From positions 43,774-107,773 of the forward strand of contig CACIPW010000001.1 of assembly GCA_902588635.1 (NCBI GenBank): a stretch of 64,000 nt of DNA, read 5' to 3'. Shown in pieces: positions 61,808 to 64,000 of this stretch (position 1 is its first letter; every line of letters starts with the position of its first letter). The notes beneath the pieces are model-generated. The model saw only the letters and a list, made by a program, of their open reading frames with translations, was not told the DNA's origin and did no database searches. The position numbers and the translations under genes were made by a program. The stretch comes from an uncultured Pelagibacteraceae bacterium. GTDB lineage: Bacteria > Pseudomonadota > Alphaproteobacteria > Pelagibacterales > Pelagibacteraceae.

Positions 61808-62985
61808 TAAGCAACAAGAAATGCTTTATAAGCTTCTTTGCCATACATACTCATAATTGGTTTATCTTCAACTTCAAAAATTTTATCAGAGTAAAAACCA
61901 TTAAATTGAGTTCTAAAGGTTAGGCCATAAGCTCCTAGCTGGCCTAATTCAATATAATCATTTTCTTTAATGTTATTAGGAAGGATAAAAGGCCCTTTCA
62001 TATAATCCATGCTATCACATGTTGGTCCATAAAAATCAAATGATGTTAATTTTTTTGAGATAATTCTGCCATTAGTAATTAAACGCGAAGGATAAACAAT
62101 ATTAGGAACACCTGCATCAAAAAGTGTTCCATAAGTACCATCATTGATATAAAGCTTTTGTTTTTTTCTTAGATTAACTCTTACAATTGTTGAGCCACTT
62201 TCAGCAACAATTGCCCTGCCTGGTTCACAAACAATTTCGGGAAGTTTTTCTAATTTTAAATTCTCTAAGCTTTTTTTAATTTCTTCAAAGTAACTATCTA
62301 AAGACTGTGGCACAAGATCAGGATAAATAGTAGGGAAGCCTCCACCAATATTTATATAATCAGGAAGAATTTTTGTCTTTTTAATTATATAACCAATTTC
62401 TCCAATTCCTTTTGTATACGAAATTGGATGCATACATTGTGAACCTACATGAAAACTTAAACCAATTTTTTTTGCATATTGTTTTGTTAATCTAAATAAA
62501 CCAAGTGCTTCAGAATTTAGTGCGCCAAATTTTTTTGATAAATCTATTTCTGCATGTTCATTAGATACCGAAATCCTCACAAATAATTCCAGATCTTTAG
62601 CATGATTAGTTGATTCAATTATCTTTATTAATTCATCTTTTGTATCTAATGAAAATGTTTTAATATTGTATTTAAAATATGCCTCTTTTATGCTCTCTCT
62701 GCTTTTTACAGTATGCATAAATGAACATTTTGCTTTAGGGCTAATTTTTTTTATATCTTTAATTTCTTTTATTGAAGCAACATCAAAATTATTAATACCA
62801 GTTTGTAAAATTGTTTTTAATACTTCTGGATGTGGATTTGTTTTCACTGCGTATAGAATTTTTCCAGGAAATTTATTTTGAAAAGCTTTGGCCGCAGCTT
62901 GTATCGAGTTTTTTCTGATACAATAAACAGGCTCTATCGGTCTTAGTTGACTTACAAGTTCGTCAACGTTCTTAAATTTTTGCAT
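61807..62985 (-). CDS. Ornithine/lysine-type decarboxylase, PLP fold III
   Basis: About 392 residues from the ATG at 62985, with a GGGGG run 7 bases upstream; a TTG at 63000 would add five residues. A PLP-dependent alanine-racemase-fold decarboxylase. Seen: the PLP Lys in FPGKILYAVKTNPHPEVL near 45, VGSQCMHPISYTKGIGE, YINIGGGFPTIYPDLVPQ, EPGRAIVAESGSTIVR and FYGPTCDSMDYMKGPF with the second-subunit Cys/Asp. These match ornithine decarboxylase rather than diaminopimelate decarboxylase. Putrescine (or cadaverine) produced would feed the next gene. First gene of the polyamine unit, coupled to the second. Confidence 0.92.
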   Translation of the reverse strand: MQKFKNVDELVSQLRPIEPVYCIRKNSIQAAAKAFQNKFPGKILYAVKTNPHPEVLKTILQTGINNFDVASIKEIKDIKKISPKAKCSFMHTVKSRESIKEAYFKYNIKTFSLDTKDELIKIIESTNHAKDLELFVRISVSNEHAEIDLSKKFGALNSEALGLFRLTKQYAKKIGLSFHVGSQCMHPISYTKGIGEIGYIIKKTKILPDYINIGGGFPTIYPDLVPQSLDSYFEEIKKSLENLKLEKLPEIVCEPGRAIVAESGSTIVRVNLRKKQKLYINDGTYGTLFDAGVPNIVYPSRLITNGRIISKKLTSFDFYGPTCDSMDYMKGPFILPNNIKENDYIELGQLGAYGLTFRTQFNGFYSDKIFEVEDKPIMSMYGKEAYKAFLVA

Positions 62986-63132
62986 CTCATATGCCCCCAA
63001 AAAAAATTTAACAAAAAAAGTATTTTAGAATATCTAAAAACTTTATATTTTCCGTGAATTAAGCCAATACTTAGTCAATGTAAAGCAAATAATATGTGTT
63101 GAATTTAAGTAATTAACAACCATATAAGAGGC

Positions 63133-63699
63133 ATGACTGAGGCCTTAGATAAAGCAGATAAAATAAGGACATTTAACGAAAAATCATTACTAATTGTTGA
63201 CGACGATAATCCCTTTAGAGAAAGACTCTCTAGAGCGATGGAAAAAAAAGGATTTATTGTTTCTCAAGCTGAGAGTGTAAAAAATGCAATCAATGCTGTT
63301 AGAGTAAAAAAACCAGCTTTTGTAGTGGTTGATCTTAGGTTAAGTGACGGAAATGGACTAGAGATTGTAAAAGAAATTAATAATTTAGAATTAAAAAGTA
63401 GAGTCGTGATGCTTACTGGGTATGGAAATATTCCAACAGCAGTAGCTGCAATTAAACAAGGTGCAATAGATTATTTAGCTAAACCAGCCGATGCAGATGA
63501 TGTTGAAAAAGCACTTTTGGCAGATCCAGATAAAAAACCACAACCACCAGAAAATCCAATGTCAGCTGACAGGGTTAAGTGGGAACACATTCATAGAGTT
63601 TTTGAGCTATGCAATAGAAATGTATCAGAAACAGCCAGGCGTCTTAAAATGCACAGAAGAACTCTTCAAAGAATATTATCTAAAAGATCGCCTAGATAA
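63133..63699 (+). CDS. regA: Response regulator, RegA/ActR/PrrA family
   Basis: A 188-residue two-component regulator controlling redox-responsive genes in alphaproteobacteria. Seen: receiver domain with LLIVDDDNPFRERL acidic pocket, the phosphoacceptor Asp in FVVVDLRLSDGNGL near 73, MLTGYGNIPTAVAAIKQGA with conserved Thr, and LAKPADADDVEKAL. A proline-rich linker (about 134-140) joins the nearly invariant HTH region ETARRLKMHRRTLQRILSKR. No sensor kinase is adjacent. An AGAGG motif lies one base before the ATG, unusually close for a ribosome-binding site. Its 3' end overlaps bioY by 8 bases. Confidence 0.95.
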   Translation: MTEALDKADKIRTFNEKSLLIVDDDNPFRERLSRAMEKKGFIVSQAESVKNAINAVRVKKPAFVVVDLRLSDGNGLEIVKEINNLELKSRVVMLTGYGNIPTAVAAIKQGAIDYLAKPADADDVEKALLADPDKKPQPPENPMSADRVKWEHIHRVFELCNRNVSETARRLKMHRRTLQRILSKRSPR

Positions 63700-64000
63700 A
63701 TTTTCTGAATCTAATAATTTTTTTTGTTAAAACTGTTAACAAAGAAATTTTAAATAATTCTGCTAGTAAAAATGGTATTACTCCAAGTTGAAGCAAAGGC
63801 TTATCCCAACCTATTAAATTTCCAAGCCACAAAATTCCAAGAACATAAATTATTGAAACCGATAAAATTAATTTTAGAAAAACAGAAAACATGTTAGTTT
63901 TCAAGTTCAAATAGCCAGCAATAAAAGTTGCAAATAAAAATCCAATTAAATATCCCATTGTTGGACCTGTAAAATAAACAAATCCCATCCCTTTTTCTGG
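63692..64000 (-). CDS. bioY: BioY-type biotin transporter, 3' part
   Basis: Partial; the frame is open to the right edge (reading PEKGMGFVYFTGPTMGYLIG), so the start lies outside. The last 102 or so residues contain the GPTMGYLIGFLFATFIAGYL motif typical of BioY S-components, followed by three further hydrophobic segments (about 36-52, 66-80 and 82-92). BioY imports biotin, alone or with an ECF energy module. The stop overlaps the convergent regA stop by 8 bases. Confidence 0.88.
   Translation of the reverse strand, partial: PEKGMGFVYFTGPTMGYLIGFLFATFIAGYLNLKTNMFSVFLKLILSVSIIYVLGILWLGNLIGWDKPLLQLGVIPFLLAELFKISLLTVLTKKIIRFRKFI

Overview
The window is a gene-dense, strongly AT-rich segment of an alphaproteobacterial chromosome. 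It most closely resembles SAR11 (Candidatus Pelagibacter and relatives). The evidence is the DMSP-demethylation cluster dmdC-dmdB-hydrolase-dmdA, TRAP transporter genes, a class I lysyl-tRNA synthetase, the alphaproteobacterial order rplU-rpmA-obgE-proB-proA-nadD-rsfS-ctpA-rppH, a free-standing F1 operon atpHAGDC, and almost no intergenic DNA. No stretch without a gene exceeds about 200 bases. I see no prophage, insertion sequence, CRISPR array, rRNA or tRNA.

Layout. 1-5155: 3' end of a TRAP substrate-binding gene, an intercistronic terminator, the two TRAP permease genes, an amidase, a 58-codon membrane-protein gene and an alpha/beta hydrolase. 5152-6893 (minus): ftsY and dapF. 6947-7040: a probable structured RNA upstream of ffh. 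7055-13209: ffh, rpsP, trmD, rplS, leuC, leuD, leuB, with no rimM between rpsP and trmD. 13236-18518: the DMSP cluster. 18534-32995: asd and then a continuous run of TCA genes (sdhCDAB, mmsA, mdh, sucCDAB, lpd). 33018-34979: priA interrupted by an in-frame TAA. 35090-39882: atpHAGDC. 39879-46427 (minus): the rplU to rppH block. 46491-48924 (minus): gloB, metW and metX, with a SAM-II riboswitch in the metX leader. 49120-51091: a hisC-like aminotransferase and tyrA. 51092-56313 (minus): TPR-sulfotransferase, NlpC/P60 hydrolase, AmpG-like permease and TrkH. 56402-59890: lysS, pyrD, rpmB and yhhQ. 59877-62985 (minus): a polyamine module (ureohydrolase, deoxyhypusine-synthase-like enzyme, PLP decarboxylase). 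63133-64000: a RegA/ActR-type response regulator facing the 3' end of bioY.

How the genes work together. DMSP taken up from seawater is demethylated by DmdA, giving methylmercaptopropionate and methyl-THF. DmdB ligates the product to CoA and DmdC oxidises it. An uncharacterised alpha/beta hydrolase sits between dmdB and dmdA, and no dmdD is present. The adjoining TCA run supplies succinate dehydrogenase, malate dehydrogenase, succinyl-CoA ligase and 2-oxoglutarate dehydrogenase. The F1 ATPase genes follow after priA. MetX and MetW production is predicted to be repressed by SAM, tying methionine synthesis to the same sulfur and methyl economy as DMSP.

Most worth checking: the four-stem RNA before ffh, the nonsense codon in priA, the hydrolase inside the DMSP cluster, the SAM-II element, the charged repeat tails on ribosomal proteins, and the polyamine module. 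Family assignments come from reading translated motifs. No database search was possible.
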